Source of the DNA: Clostridium sp. 1001271B_151109_B4
GTDB lineage: Bacteria; Bacillota; Clostridia; Clostridiales; Clostridiaceae
NCBI RefSeq assembly: GCF_015670405.1
Contig: NZ_JADPBQ010000004.1
Span: forward strand, 1 to 64,000
Direction of reading: 5' to 3'
DNA: 64,000 nt
Shown here: one piece after another, positions 1 to 8,262 of the stretch
Layout: each line of letters begins with the position of its first letter
Position numbering within the stretch: the first letter of the stretch is position 1
The notes under the pieces: generated by a model
The model's input: only the letters and a program-made list of their open reading frames with translations
The model's database searches: none
What the model was told of the DNA's origin: nothing
Made by a program: the position numbers and the translations under genes

Positions 1-2
1 TA

Positions 3-416
3 GAGATACACTTTCTTCTAGTGTTAAATAAATTGGATGGCGTTTATTTATTTTTAGCTGTACTTTTTTCAGCTTTTATTATAGCAACTTTTTTATCTGC
101 AGGGCCTGCTGCTGCAACACTTCTTCCTATATGCTTACAATTAAACCCTATTGTAGGAAGTAATTTAGTATATGCAGCCTTAGCCCTAGGAATATTAGCT
201 GGAAGTAGTATGTTACCTTGGTCAGCTACAGGAGGCCCGATAATGCTTAGTGAAGTAGGCCGATATCAAAATGACCACATTATTCAGCAAAATTATAAAC
301 TTAAAATAAATCAAGTTTACAATTTGAAAAAATATATTTCTTTTTCTATTCCTTTTTCACTAATAATATTATCTATATCAGCTTTATTCTTAATATCATA
401 TGTTTTTATCTTTTAA
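3..416 (+). CDS. C-terminal part of an integral membrane transporter (partial at the left edge)
   Basis: The reading frame is open from the first bases of the window, so the GTG at 21 is probably an internal Val codon and the gene starts further left. The visible 130 or so residues contain three to four hydrophobic segments. A conserved-looking Gly/Ser/Pro-rich loop (AGSSMLPWSATGGP) sits between segments, as in the re-entrant loops of anion or dicarboxylate permeases. The last segment ends within a few residues of the stop. I cannot name the family from this fragment; an SLC13/CitM/DcuC-type ion transporter is a guess. A bidirectional terminator follows, so it converges on the small minus-strand gene next door. 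Confidence 0.7.
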   Translation, partial: EIHFLLVLNKLDGVYLFLAVLFSAFIIATFLSAGPAAATLLPICLQLNPIVGSNLVYAALALGILAGSSMLPWSATGGPIMLSEVGRYQNDHIIQQNYKLKINQVYNLKKYISFSIPFSLIILSISALFLISYVFIF

Positions 417-536
417 GTAAAGCTACAAATTTCAATTTGGTTAATCCAAGTTACTCATTCTACTGAAAATGAGGAGAAGTTTTCTTTAATTAAATATATT
501 AGGTAATTATTATTAAAAACAATAATTATCTAATAC

Positions 537-578
537 ATAAAAAAGCGGCATAGACCTTAATCTATACCACTTTTTTTA
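537..578. terminator. Bidirectional intrinsic terminator
   Basis: An 8-bp stem (547-554 with 561-568, one G-T pair) has a 6-nt loop. It is flanked by a run of A on the left and a run of T on the right, so it can serve both the plus-strand transporter and the minus-strand small gene that converge here. A second AT-only hairpin lies just upstream (about 497-535) without a T-run. Confidence 0.75.
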
Positions 579-587
579 TAATAACTA

Positions 588-761
588 TTAATTAAAGAAA
601 GCTATAAATTCTGTATTTACATATACAGTTCTTTTATCTTCTAATCTTACAGCTGCTATTCCGTTATTTACATAAGCAACTTCACCTGTAATTAATATTG
701 GTAATCCTGTAATTCCTATTGTTAAAGTAACTCCTGTATAATTTCTAATTAATTCTTCCAT
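588..761 (-). CDS. 57-residue small protein, paralogue of the gene at 1514-1690
   Basis: This short ORF begins MEELIRNYTGVTLTIGITGL and ends in IAFFN. It matches the 58-residue product of 1514-1690 along its whole length: shared pattern I.N..G...TI..TGLPI.ITGEV, then a Val/Leu-rich strand, then R-L-x-D-x-x-x-VY and IAFF. A G-rich ribosome binding site (AGGGGGA) precedes the ATG. The alternating hydrophobic strands and a Gly turn suggest a small all-beta (Sm or SH3-like barrel) fold, which is inference. It has no signal peptide and no Cys. The function is not known to me. It sits next to the His-rich repeat protein, which its paralogue also borders. Confidence 0.75.
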   Translation of the reverse strand: MEELIRNYTGVTLTIGITGLPILITGEVAYVNNGIAAVRLEDKRTVYVNTEFIAFFN

Positions 762-829
762 TTTCTTATTTATCCCCCTGTTTTTCTTTATTATAATATT
801 TAAAAATATGCTTTTTTCATACAGTGTTA

Positions 830-1441
830 TTATTTATGATGTTCTTCGCCTTTATTGTGCCCTTTTTCATCATCATGATCTTCTTTATGATGCTCTTCTT
901 TTTCTTCATGGTGATCTTCTTTATGATGCCCTTCTGATTTTTTTTCATTCTTATCTTTATGATCATCTTTCTTATGCTCTTCTTTTTCACCATGATCTTC
1001 TTTATTATTATCGTTTTCTTCTTTTACTGCTTCTTTTTCATTATTTTCGTCTGCTTGTTTATCAGACTTTTCTTTTCCGTCTTTTCCATCATTGTTGCTC
1101 TTTCCGTCTTTATTATCCTTTCCACCCTTTCCATCATCTTTTTTATGATCTTTATCCCCTGGTTCTTCAGTAAGATCTTTCAAGGTTGAAAATCCTAATC
1201 CTAGCCCTTTTAATTCACTAAATCCTTCTTCTTTTTTAATTTCTGCTATAGGTTTAGGTGGTCCTGGTTTTTTCCCTTTATCATCTGGTCTATCTGTTAA
1301 TGATTTTAAAGGCTTAAAACCTGGTCCTAAATCTTTTAGTTCACCAAATCCACTAAAAGATTTGCTTTTTTTGTCGATTAATTCCTTCAATGGAGCACCT
1401 AAACCCTTTAGTGCTTCAAATCCAGCTGCTTTCTCTTTCAT
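830..1441 (-). CDS. 203-residue protein with three GF-LK-LG repeats and a His/Lys/Asp/Glu-rich tail
   Basis: The N-terminal half has three spaced copies of a motif of the form GFxxLKxLG(xGF)xxLKxLT(D/E), at about residues 7-23, 31-50 and 73-92. Residues 93-203 are almost only K, D, E, G, N and H, with many HH, HKED and DHK groups towards the end. This looks like a charged, disordered, possibly metal-binding tail. A perfect AGGAGG lies six bases before the ATG, so the gene is real, and the long plus-strand ORFs opposite it are shadows of its low-complexity codons. Flanking by two paralogous small proteins suggests one functional unit. Spore-surface or other structural use is a guess; I recognise no family. 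Confidence 0.8.
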   Translation of the reverse strand: MKEKAAGFEALKGLGAPLKELIDKKSKSFSGFGELKDLGPGFKPLKSLTDRPDDKGKKPGPPKPIAEIKKEEGFSELKGLGLGFSTLKDLTEEPGDKDHKKDDGKGGKDNKDGKSNNDGKDGKEKSDKQADENNEKEAVKEENDNNKEDHGEKEEHKKDDHKDKNEKKSEGHHKEDHHEEKEEHHKEDHDDEKGHNKGEEHHK

Positions 1442-1513
1442 TTTGAACCTCCTTTTATTCCCCTTTTGTAGTAATTATCATAGAACTTATAATCTATCTT
1501 GAACTTCTTATCA

Positions 1514-1690
1514 TTAATAGAAGAAAGCAATTAGAGTTGATTCTATATAAACGCTACTACCATCCCTTAATCTTAAAGTTATTATAACTCCATCTCCACC
1601 AACTACTTCACCAGTAATCACTATTGGTAATCCTGTAAGAGCTATAGTTATATTTGTTCCTTGAAAATTATTTGTTATTAAATCATACAT
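1514..1690 (-). CDS. 58-residue small protein, paralogue of the gene at 588-761
   Basis: The frame could start at a TTG at 1705, but the ribosome binding site GGAGG lies directly before the ATG at 1690. The shorter start also makes this protein (MYDLITNNFQGTNI...) line up end to end with its 57-residue paralogue. Shared elements are TGLPI-ITGEV in the middle and a C-terminal IAFF followed by one aromatic or Asn residue. The predicted fold is a compact beta-barrel, from the alternating Val/Ile/Leu pattern only. It is probably co-located on purpose with the His-rich repeat protein 70 bp downstream. Function unknown. Confidence 0.75.
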   Translation of the reverse strand: MYDLITNNFQGTNITIALTGLPIVITGEVVGGDGVIITLRLRDGSSVYIESTLIAFFY

Positions 1691-1873
1691 CTTTTTATCC
1701 TCCAATGATTCCTCTCCATACCAGCAACCTTTCTCGGTACGCCTTAATACGACAAATATTTATTTTTTTCTTATAGTACATAGTATTAAAACATAATTAT
1801 TTTCGTTCCTCATAATCTTTTAAAAAAATGAAATATATTAATTTTTAAATATTTACATATTCTTAATAAATTA

Positions 1874-1926
1874 TAAAAAAAGAAGTCCATATAAATAATT
1901 CACATTATATATATCGACTTCTTTTT
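1874..1926. terminator. Putative bidirectional terminator downstream of glgB
   Basis: The inverted arms AAAAAAGAAGTC and GACTTCTTTTTT enclose a long AT-rich loop that can pair further. T-runs are present on both strands. It lies about 90 bp beyond the glgB stop. The remaining bases between 1691 and 2018 hold no gene; a locally GC-richer stretch at 1720-1755 is the leader of the small gene. Confidence 0.6.
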
Positions 1927-2017
1927 TATACAACTTATAACTATTTAATTAAGTTATATTATACAATATTAAACTCAACACCTATATTTAATATTCTATG
2001 CGTAAATTTTATATTTA

Positions 2018-3859
2018 CTATTTTAATATAAAGTAGACTGCAGAATATGGTCTCATATCAATTGATAGTAGTCTTCTCTTACTACTTGAAATTATTGAAT
2101 TTGAATCATTTTTATTCCCATTTTCATAATACTTAATATACTCTTCAATTAATATTCTATAATCAGTAGTTCCATCTCCACCATATTCATTTATACTACT
2201 ATCCATAAGAATCTCTAATGTTTTATTTTCAATTGGAACTTCAAATCCTTTATGATATGCATCTGAAAAATTGAACAAAGCTAATATTCGTTCATCTTTG
2301 CATATTCTTTCAAAAACATATATACACTTCTCTTCTTCATGGCAATTTACCCAATTAAATCCTTCTGTTTCATAATCATTTTCAAATAATGCTGGATGAT
2401 TAATATAAACTAAACTTAAATCACGCATGAATCTATGAAACTTATTATGCATCGGATACTCTAGAATATTCCAATCTTGCTCTTTCTTTTCATCCCATTC
2501 TCTAAATTGACCAATTTCATTTCCCATAAAATTCAGTTTTTTACCTGGATGAGCATACATATACATATATAATGCTCTAGCCTGCTTAAACTTATCATCA
2601 TATTCTCCATGCATTTTTTGGATTATAGTAGCTTTCCCATGAACAACTTCATCATGAGATAAAGGCATTAGAAAATGTTCACTATAAAAATACATCATAG
2701 AAAAAGTTAGCTTATGATAAGCTCTTCTTCTGTCATAAGGATGTAATTTAAAATATTCTAATGTATCATTCATCCATCCCATATCCCATTTATAGTCAAA
2801 TCCAAGTCCGCCTTCTTCTATTGGAGCTGTAACTTTTGGATATGCAGTTGAATCTTCTGCAGCTAAAATTATATTTGGATGCATATATTTTAACCCCTGA
2901 TTCATACCTTTAATGAAATCTACTGCATCTTTATTTTCTCCTCTATTTGAATCCCCTTGCCAATAAATAATATTACTTAATGCATCAACTCTTAATCCAT
3001 CAAAATGATATTCTTCAATCCAATAATTTGCTGCTGATTGTAAAAAGCTTCTTACTTCTCCTTTTGAATGCATAAAGTTTTTACTTCCCCACTGACTAAT
3101 TGCAACATCATCATATGAATATTCATATAAAGGCTCTCCATCATAATTAGCCAATGCAAAACTATCTACTGCAAAATGTACTGGAACAAAATCCATTAAT
3201 ACACCAATATTATTCTTATGACATGCATTTATTAAGCTTTTTAAATCTGTTGCAGTTCCATATCTAGATGTTGGACTAAAAAAACCTGTATTTTGATATC
3301 CCCATGACTCATCACATGGATGTTCACTTAACGGCATAATCTCAATATAGTTGTATCCATACTCCTTTACATATGGAATTAACTTATCCTCTAACTCTCT
3401 ATAATTATACCATATGTTGCCCTCTTTCTTTTTCCATGACCCTAAATGAACCTCATAAATATTTAAGGGTTTATCTTTACAATCTGTTCTATTCTCAATC
3501 CATTCGTCGTCATCAAATTTATATTCATTTAAATCCCTAATTATTGAGGCAGTATTTGGTCTTAATTCCATTCCAAATCCATATGGATCACAATGCTCAA
3601 TACATTCTCCATTTTTACTGTATATTCTATACTTATATAACATTCCTTCCTTTAAATTGGGGACTTTACATTCAAAGAATTTACCATCTTCTATCCTTTT
3701 CATCTCTGTTCCTTCCCAATTATTAAAATCCCCAATTAATTCTACCTTTAAAGCATTTGGTGCATAAGTTCTAAATATAACTCCATCTTTCTCAATATGT
3801 GCACCCATATATTTATAAGCATCAAAAACTTTTCCTGTGTAAAATCCATACATATCCAT
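2018..3859 (-). CDS. glgB: 1,4-alpha-glucan branching enzyme
   Basis: A GH13 enzyme of 613 residues that makes alpha-1,6 branches in glycogen. After a CBM48-like N-terminal domain (about residues 20-110, FNNW motif) the (beta/alpha)8 barrel shows all four conserved regions. These are DFVPVHF (region I), DGLRVDALSN near residue 290 with the nucleophile Asp, AAEDST near 335 with the acid/base Glu, and PLSHDEVVHGK near 400. The C-terminal beta domain ends at the stop. The start is preceded by AAGGAG; a second ATG lies two codons in. No other glycogen genes are in the window, so it appears to be transcribed alone. Confidence 0.95.
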   Translation of the reverse strand: MDMYGFYTGKVFDAYKYMGAHIEKDGVIFRTYAPNALKVELIGDFNNWEGTEMKRIEDGKFFECKVPNLKEGMLYKYRIYSKNGECIEHCDPYGFGMELRPNTASIIRDLNEYKFDDDEWIENRTDCKDKPLNIYEVHLGSWKKKEGNIWYNYRELEDKLIPYVKEYGYNYIEIMPLSEHPCDESWGYQNTGFFSPTSRYGTATDLKSLINACHKNNIGVLMDFVPVHFAVDSFALANYDGEPLYEYSYDDVAISQWGSKNFMHSKGEVRSFLQSAANYWIEEYHFDGLRVDALSNIIYWQGDSNRGENKDAVDFIKGMNQGLKYMHPNIILAAEDSTAYPKVTAPIEEGGLGFDYKWDMGWMNDTLEYFKLHPYDRRRAYHKLTFSMMYFYSEHFLMPLSHDEVVHGKATIIQKMHGEYDDKFKQARALYMYMYAHPGKKLNFMGNEIGQFREWDEKKEQDWNILEYPMHNKFHRFMRDLSLVYINHPALFENDYETEGFNWVNCHEEEKCIYVFERICKDERILALFNFSDAYHKGFEVPIENKTLEILMDSSINEYGGDGTTDYRILIEEYIKYYENGNKNDSNSIISSSKRRLLSIDMRPYSAVYFILK

Positions 3860-4030
3860 ATTGTAATCTCCTTTTATTGTAATGTAGTGATTTTATCAAT
3901 CACTTTTATTTTACAATATTTGTAAGATAAAAACTATCATAAATTATTACAAAAATTCAATTTATTTAAAATAAAGCTGCTTACTTGTATTATAAACATT
4001 AATTAATTTAATTTGGATTAATTTTAAATC

Positions 4031-4128
4031 AGTACATCTACTATTAAATAAAAAAAAATAAATAGGTTATCAAAAGGAATATTCTAATTCCTTGAGATAA
4101 TCTATTTATTTTCTCGTATTACCATGAT
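4031..4128. repeat. Intergenic hairpin repeat, short copy of family B
   Basis: This stretch runs TACATCT...AATAAATAG-TTATC...AAGGAAT, a short loop, then ATTCCTTGAGATAATCTATTTATT and ACCATGAT. The two arms form a long imperfect hairpin. The same order of blocks occurs at about 39585-39815 with a larger insert. Both copies lie just beyond the stop of a minus-strand gene. The rest of the 300-bp gap 3860-4166 is AT-rich with nothing recognisable. Confidence 0.6.
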
Positions 4129-4166
4129 TCACAATAGTGTTATGGTTTCACATTTACATTACTAAA

Positions 4167-4673
4167 CTAAATACTACGCAATTTGTCTACATCACTTAAT
4201 TGTTGCTTAATATATAATTTATGTGCAAATGCCATAACTGATGACTTTAATATTTCACTTTCCTTTGTACGATTACTTGGGTTAGAAGACTTTGAAAAAT
4301 CCCTTGTGAAAAATACCGACTTAATTGCTTCCTCAGTTTCATCACAAAAGTAATCATAAGCTACTTCAATTGGACAGCTTTCAATTTGAATATTTATTAA
4401 ATCACATATCTCATGTAAACTAAATACTTGTTTTAATAAACAAACAACTATTAAGTATGCCAAATGTTCCTCATTATATTTTTTATCCTTAGGTGGAGAA
4501 ACAATCTTTTGTTTAACATAATTATTCAACATAGTTGGTGTTAATAGTTTTTCATCACTTTCAATATTTAATGTTTTTGCTAATTCTTCTAAATATATAA
4601 TTACTTGATCTTTATAAAGTGGAACCCTTGGTAATTCCTTAAATCTTGGTATAGAAAAATCAAAAGACTCCAT
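4167..4673 (-). CDS. DUF1836 domain protein (putative MerR-like DNA-binding)
   Basis: A 168-residue protein matching the DUF1836 pattern. The N-terminus is P-R-F-K-E-L-P, followed by a helix-turn-helix-like segment with T-P-T-M-L-N-N-Y-V-K and Y-x-x-x-H-L-A-Y-L-I (about residues 45-80). Such proteins are small Firmicutes regulators with a winged-helix MerR-like fold; targets are not known to me. GAGGAGG precedes the ATG. It starts 12 bp after the stop of the DegV gene, so the two are probably one operon. Confidence 0.75.
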   Translation of the reverse strand: MESFDFSIPRFKELPRVPLYKDQVIIYLEELAKTLNIESDEKLLTPTMLNNYVKQKIVSPPKDKKYNEEHLAYLIVVCLLKQVFSLHEICDLINIQIESCPIEVAYDYFCDETEEAIKSVFFTRDFSKSSNPSNRTKESEILKSSVMAFAHKLYIKQQLSDVDKLRSI

Positions 4674-4685
4674 GTTTCCTCCTCT

Positions 4686-5537
4686 CTACTTTAATGCATC
4701 ATGCTTTTTAATGTATTGTACAGAAATACAGCTTGGACCCCCTTGAGTAGTAAATACTGGTCCTAACATATTAATTTCTATATCTGCATTTTCTATATAT
4801 CCTAGTATAATATTTTTTGTGCATTTTGCCAATTCCTCATTACATGCATGAGAAATATAAATTTTATAATTTGAATCTACATTATTATTAATCATTTCTT
4901 CACTTATTTTTTGCATTGCCTTTTTAAGTGTACGTTTAGTTGTAAATTTCACTAAAGACTTTTTATCTTCAGCAAGAGTCATAACAGGTACTAATTTAAT
5001 TACACTGCCTATTTTCCCAACAATAGGTGATAATCTCCCTCCTCTTACTAAATAATCAAAATCATGTGGAATTAAAAATGATTTTGTTTCTACTAATGAC
5101 TTATTTATTTCACTAACTATTTCATTTTTAGTCTTTCCTAACTTAACAAGCTCTACAGCTAAATCAACTAAATATTTTTGTGGACCACATAAAGTTCCAG
5201 AGTTAATTACTTCAATACGCTCTGGATTCGTTGCCATATCCTTCGCAACACATGCTGAATTATAAGTTCCAGACAATCCATCTGCCATTGAAATATTAAT
5301 TATTTCATCTTCTATATTTTCATCATAAATATTTAACACTTCTCCTATAGCAGGTTGTGATGAAACAGGAATGTGCCCAGCATTAATTATCTTAATAAAT
5401 TCCTCAGTTATTATATCTTCATACTCTCTATAAGTTTCCCCATTAATAGTTACTATCAACGGTGCAATTGCAACTCCCTTTGCTTGTCCATCTTCTTTTG
5501 AATATAATGCCGATGAATCAGATACTATTTTTATCAT
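4686..5537 (-). CDS. DegV family protein (fatty-acid-binding)
   Basis: A 283-residue DegV/EDD-fold protein: N-terminal IKIVSDSSAL strand, SSQPAIGE motif near residue 80, SGTYNSA near 100 and VRGGRLS near 170. DegV proteins such as FakB bind a fatty acid and present it to a kinase (FakA) for phospholipid synthesis. No fakA-like gene is adjacent. The frame opens at a TTG five codons upstream, but GGAGAGA sits immediately before the ATG at 5537, which gives the normal family N-terminus. It is followed by the DUF1836 gene. Confidence 0.85.
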   Translation of the reverse strand: MIKIVSDSSALYSKEDGQAKGVAIAPLIVTINGETYREYEDIITEEFIKIINAGHIPVSSQPAIGEVLNIYDENIEDEIINISMADGLSGTYNSACVAKDMATNPERIEVINSGTLCGPQKYLVDLAVELVKLGKTKNEIVSEINKSLVETKSFLIPHDFDYLVRGGRLSPIVGKIGSVIKLVPVMTLAEDKKSLVKFTTKRTLKKAMQKISEEMINNNVDSNYKIYISHACNEELAKCTKNIILGYIENADIEINMLGPVFTTQGGPSCISVQYIKKHDALK

Positions 5538-5715
5538 AAATTCTCTCTCCAATCACTTAATATAGCGTTCTAAATTATTTTGAGTTTAATTCTAAAATAC
5601 ATAGTTTTAAAAACTATTTGTTTTAGATTATCACCCTAAATACATTTTGTCAATATCATTCATCTATTCTTCATGTTCATCCCAAATAAAAAATACTATA
5701 ATAATCTGTTAATAT

Positions 5716-5755
5716 AAAAATAGAGCTGAATCTATTTTGATTCAGCTCTATTTTT
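5716..5755. terminator. Strong intrinsic terminator after the M32 carboxypeptidase gene
   Basis: A perfect 17-bp inverted repeat (5716-5732 with 5739-5755) around a 6-nt loop. The core is TAGAGCTGAATC and its complement, with A/T tails. It ends five bases beyond the stop of the minus-strand peptidase and can act in both directions. Confidence 0.9.
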
Positions 5756-5759
5756 ACTA

Positions 5760-7268
5760 TTAATACTTATAAATCTCTTTATATTTATCATCTAAATATT
5801 TTAGGAAATACTTAGCTTGAAGTTCCTCGCCAGTAATTTTCTTTATTAATTCACTTGGATCATAAATATTAGCATATTCATGTACATTTTTCTTTAACCA
5901 TTGATGTACTGAATTTAAATTTCCCTTTGAAATTTCATCATAAATATGTGGCTCATCCTCAAGCATTTTATTTAGCATTTGTGCTCCATAAAGATTTCCT
6001 AAAGCATAACTTGGAAAATATCCAAATGACCCATCTGACCAATGAACATCTTGAAGTACACCTTCTTTATCATTTTTTGGCTCTACTCCTAAGTATTCTT
6101 TATACTTTTCATTCCACACTCTTGGAAGATCAGAAACCTTTATTTTATCATTTACAAGAAGCTTTTCTATTTCATATCTTATAATTACATGTAAACTATA
6201 AGTTAATTCATCTGCTTCTGTTCTTATAAGAGACGGTTGAACTTTATTTATAATTTTATAAAAATCATCTTTTGTTACATGATCAAATTGATTACAAAAT
6301 TCCTTTTTAGCCTCCCTATATAAGTAGTTGGAAAAGGCTTTGCTTCTTCCAATTATATTTTCATAAAATCTTGATTGTGACTCATGAATAGCCATTGAAG
6401 CTGCTTTATTTATTCCTGTTCCCTCTAAATAATCAGGTATATCCTGCTCGTAAATTGCATGCCCACCTTCATGTATTGCTGAAAACATTGCTGAAATAAA
6501 ATCATTTAAATAATAATGATTTGTAATTCTAACATCTTTATTACTCATGTCCATAGTATATGGATGTTCACTTTCATCCATTCTCCCTGATTTAAAATCA
6601 AATCCCATAGTATTTAAAAGTTTAATACAAAATCTTTCTTGATTTTCCTTTGGAAATCTTTTTCCTGAAAGCTTGTTATTTATTTTCACTTTACTATTTT
6701 CTATTTTATTTAATATCTCTACTATTCCATCTCTCAATTCACCAAACACTATGTCTAACTTATCAACTGTTAATCCAGCTTCATAATCATCAAGTAATGT
6801 ATTATATTTATTTTCACTATATCCTCTATATTCTATAGCACGTTTAGTTAGTTCTACTACTTTTTCTAGCTCTGGCCTAAATATTTCAAAATTACTTTCA
6901 TTCTTAGCCTTTTCCCAAGATAATTGACCCTTAGATGCCGCTAATGAAAATTCCCTTACAAATTCCTCTGGATATATTTTTTCTTTTTCATATTCCTTTT
7001 TCATTTCACTTAACATTCTTTTTTGAATAAAATTCAATTCATTTATATGCTCTTCAAAAAATTTAATAAATTCCTGCTTTTTTACCCCAACTAATAAGTT
7101 ATGCTGCTGAAGATTCATAAACGACATAGCCTCTGCTCTTTTTTCTGCTGCATTTTCAGGCATACCTGTAGTCATATCCCAATACATAAGGCTTTCTGCA
7201 GTTCTATAATATTCTATTTCATTTAAGTACTGTGCATATTCTTTTAATTTATTTTCTAATTCTGTCAT
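5760..7268 (-). CDS. Carboxypeptidase Taq (M32) metallopeptidase
   Basis: 502 residues, the usual length for family M32, all-helical and cytoplasmic. The zinc site HEGGH is at about residues 265-269 (context SAIHEGGHAIYEQ). It is followed by the M32 motifs HESQSRFYEN (about 300) and RTEADELTYSLH (about 350). These enzymes remove C-terminal residues from peptides with broad specificity. A purine-rich site precedes the ATG. It is monocistronic between two terminators. Confidence 0.92.
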   Translation of the reverse strand: MTELENKLKEYAQYLNEIEYYRTAESLMYWDMTTGMPENAAEKRAEAMSFMNLQQHNLLVGVKKQEFIKFFEEHINELNFIQKRMLSEMKKEYEKEKIYPEEFVREFSLAASKGQLSWEKAKNESNFEIFRPELEKVVELTKRAIEYRGYSENKYNTLLDDYEAGLTVDKLDIVFGELRDGIVEILNKIENSKVKINNKLSGKRFPKENQERFCIKLLNTMGFDFKSGRMDESEHPYTMDMSNKDVRITNHYYLNDFISAMFSAIHEGGHAIYEQDIPDYLEGTGINKAASMAIHESQSRFYENIIGRSKAFSNYLYREAKKEFCNQFDHVTKDDFYKIINKVQPSLIRTEADELTYSLHVIIRYEIEKLLVNDKIKVSDLPRVWNEKYKEYLGVEPKNDKEGVLQDVHWSDGSFGYFPSYALGNLYGAQMLNKMLEDEPHIYDEISKGNLNSVHQWLKKNVHEYANIYDPSELIKKITGEELQAKYFLKYLDDKYKEIYKY

Positions 7269-7374
7269 AAAAACACCCCCTATATCTTAAACTTTTCCAC
7301 TATAATATATTATTACTTTCTTTTTAATTTACTATATATATCCACAATTGTACCATAAAAAGTTATAAAATAAA

Positions 7375-7416
7375 AAATAGTCTTAACCTATATAAACTAA
7401 AGGTTAAGACTATTTC
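7375..7416. terminator. Intrinsic terminator after the MerR gene
   Basis: The arms TAGTCTTAACC and GGTTAAGACTA (7378-7388 with 7402-7412) are flanked by A and T runs. It ends the minus-strand MATE-MerR unit. Confidence 0.85.
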
Positions 7417-7428
7417 ATTAATCAAAAT

Positions 7429-8244
7429 TTATTTAATTTTTATTTCTAATTGAATTATTGACTTTTCTGCCTCATTAGCATTTATCCTCGATAGTATTGA
7501 AAACTCATTAAAATTCCCGACTGTTTCTATATTATTTTTTTCAATATAATTTAGCATTCTTTTATAATACTTTAAATTATTTTTATATCCATCGTCATAA
7601 TACATTGTTAAATATTTTCCCTTTGGCAATATAATATTTTCATAATTATCCACTAAGTTCTCATGCTTATATAACATTATTGCAGTATAAACTACTTTAC
7701 CTTGAGTTTTTAATTCCTCTAAAGAAGCTTCGAATGCTAACTCAGAATTCAACATGCAATCATCCTTTTCTGCCGCAAGTAAAACTTTCCTTAAATTAAG
7801 TTCAACTTCTTTTACATTCTCCATTCTGCAATTATATCTCTCAACTACTCTTTCATCATTTTCCTTAATAAAGATTTCTGTTTTCTCTACTTTCTTACTT
7901 TCTTTTATTCTAAAATCTAAAAAATCAATATATGATTTAACAGCCTCAAGTTCCCTTATCTTTTCATCTAAAACTATTCTTTGCTTCTCAAGTATTTTTA
8001 TCATTGAATCTGCAGTTATTTCATCTTTTAATAACTCTTCTATTTCTTTTAATGATAATCCCATAAGCTTGCATTGCTTCAATAAATCAATCTTTATAAA
8101 TTGATTTATTGAATAATACCTATAATTATTTTGTTCATTTATATACGCTGGCTTAAGAAGGCCCATCTTATCATAATATCTTAATGTTTGAATTGGAACA
8201 TTAGTTAATTTAGATATCTCTCCAACTGAAAAATAAGTTTCCAT
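7429..8244 (-). CDS. MerR family transcriptional regulator with effector-binding domain
   Basis: 271 residues. The N-terminal winged helix has the MerR signature VGEISKLTNVPIQTLRYYDK (residues 6-25), then a wing ending LLKPA and the dimerisation coiled coil (about 75-120). The C-terminal 140 residues resemble a BmrR/GyrI-like ligand-binding domain, so it is likely a multidrug-sensing activator. It begins 18 bp after the MATE transporter stop. The promoter upstream of the pair has the 19-bp spacer and central dyad typical of MerR targets, so it probably regulates its own operon. Confidence 0.88.
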   Translation of the reverse strand: METYFSVGEISKLTNVPIQTLRYYDKMGLLKPAYINEQNNYRYYSINQFIKIDLLKQCKLMGLSLKEIEELLKDEITADSMIKILEKQRIVLDEKIRELEAVKSYIDFLDFRIKESKKVEKTEIFIKENDERVVERYNCRMENVKEVELNLRKVLLAAEKDDCMLNSELAFEASLEELKTQGKVVYTAIMLYKHENLVDNYENIILPKGKYLTMYYDDGYKNNLKYYKRMLNYIEKNNIETVGNFNEFSILSRINANEAEKSIIQLEIKIK

Positions 8245-8262
8245 ATAAAAAATCTCCTGTGA

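Noticed and set aside
808-1189. Long plus-strand frames full of Phe, Leu, His and Tyr
   Set aside because: They are the antisense image of the Lys/Glu/Asp/His-rich tail of the minus-strand gene, which has a perfect ribosome binding site.
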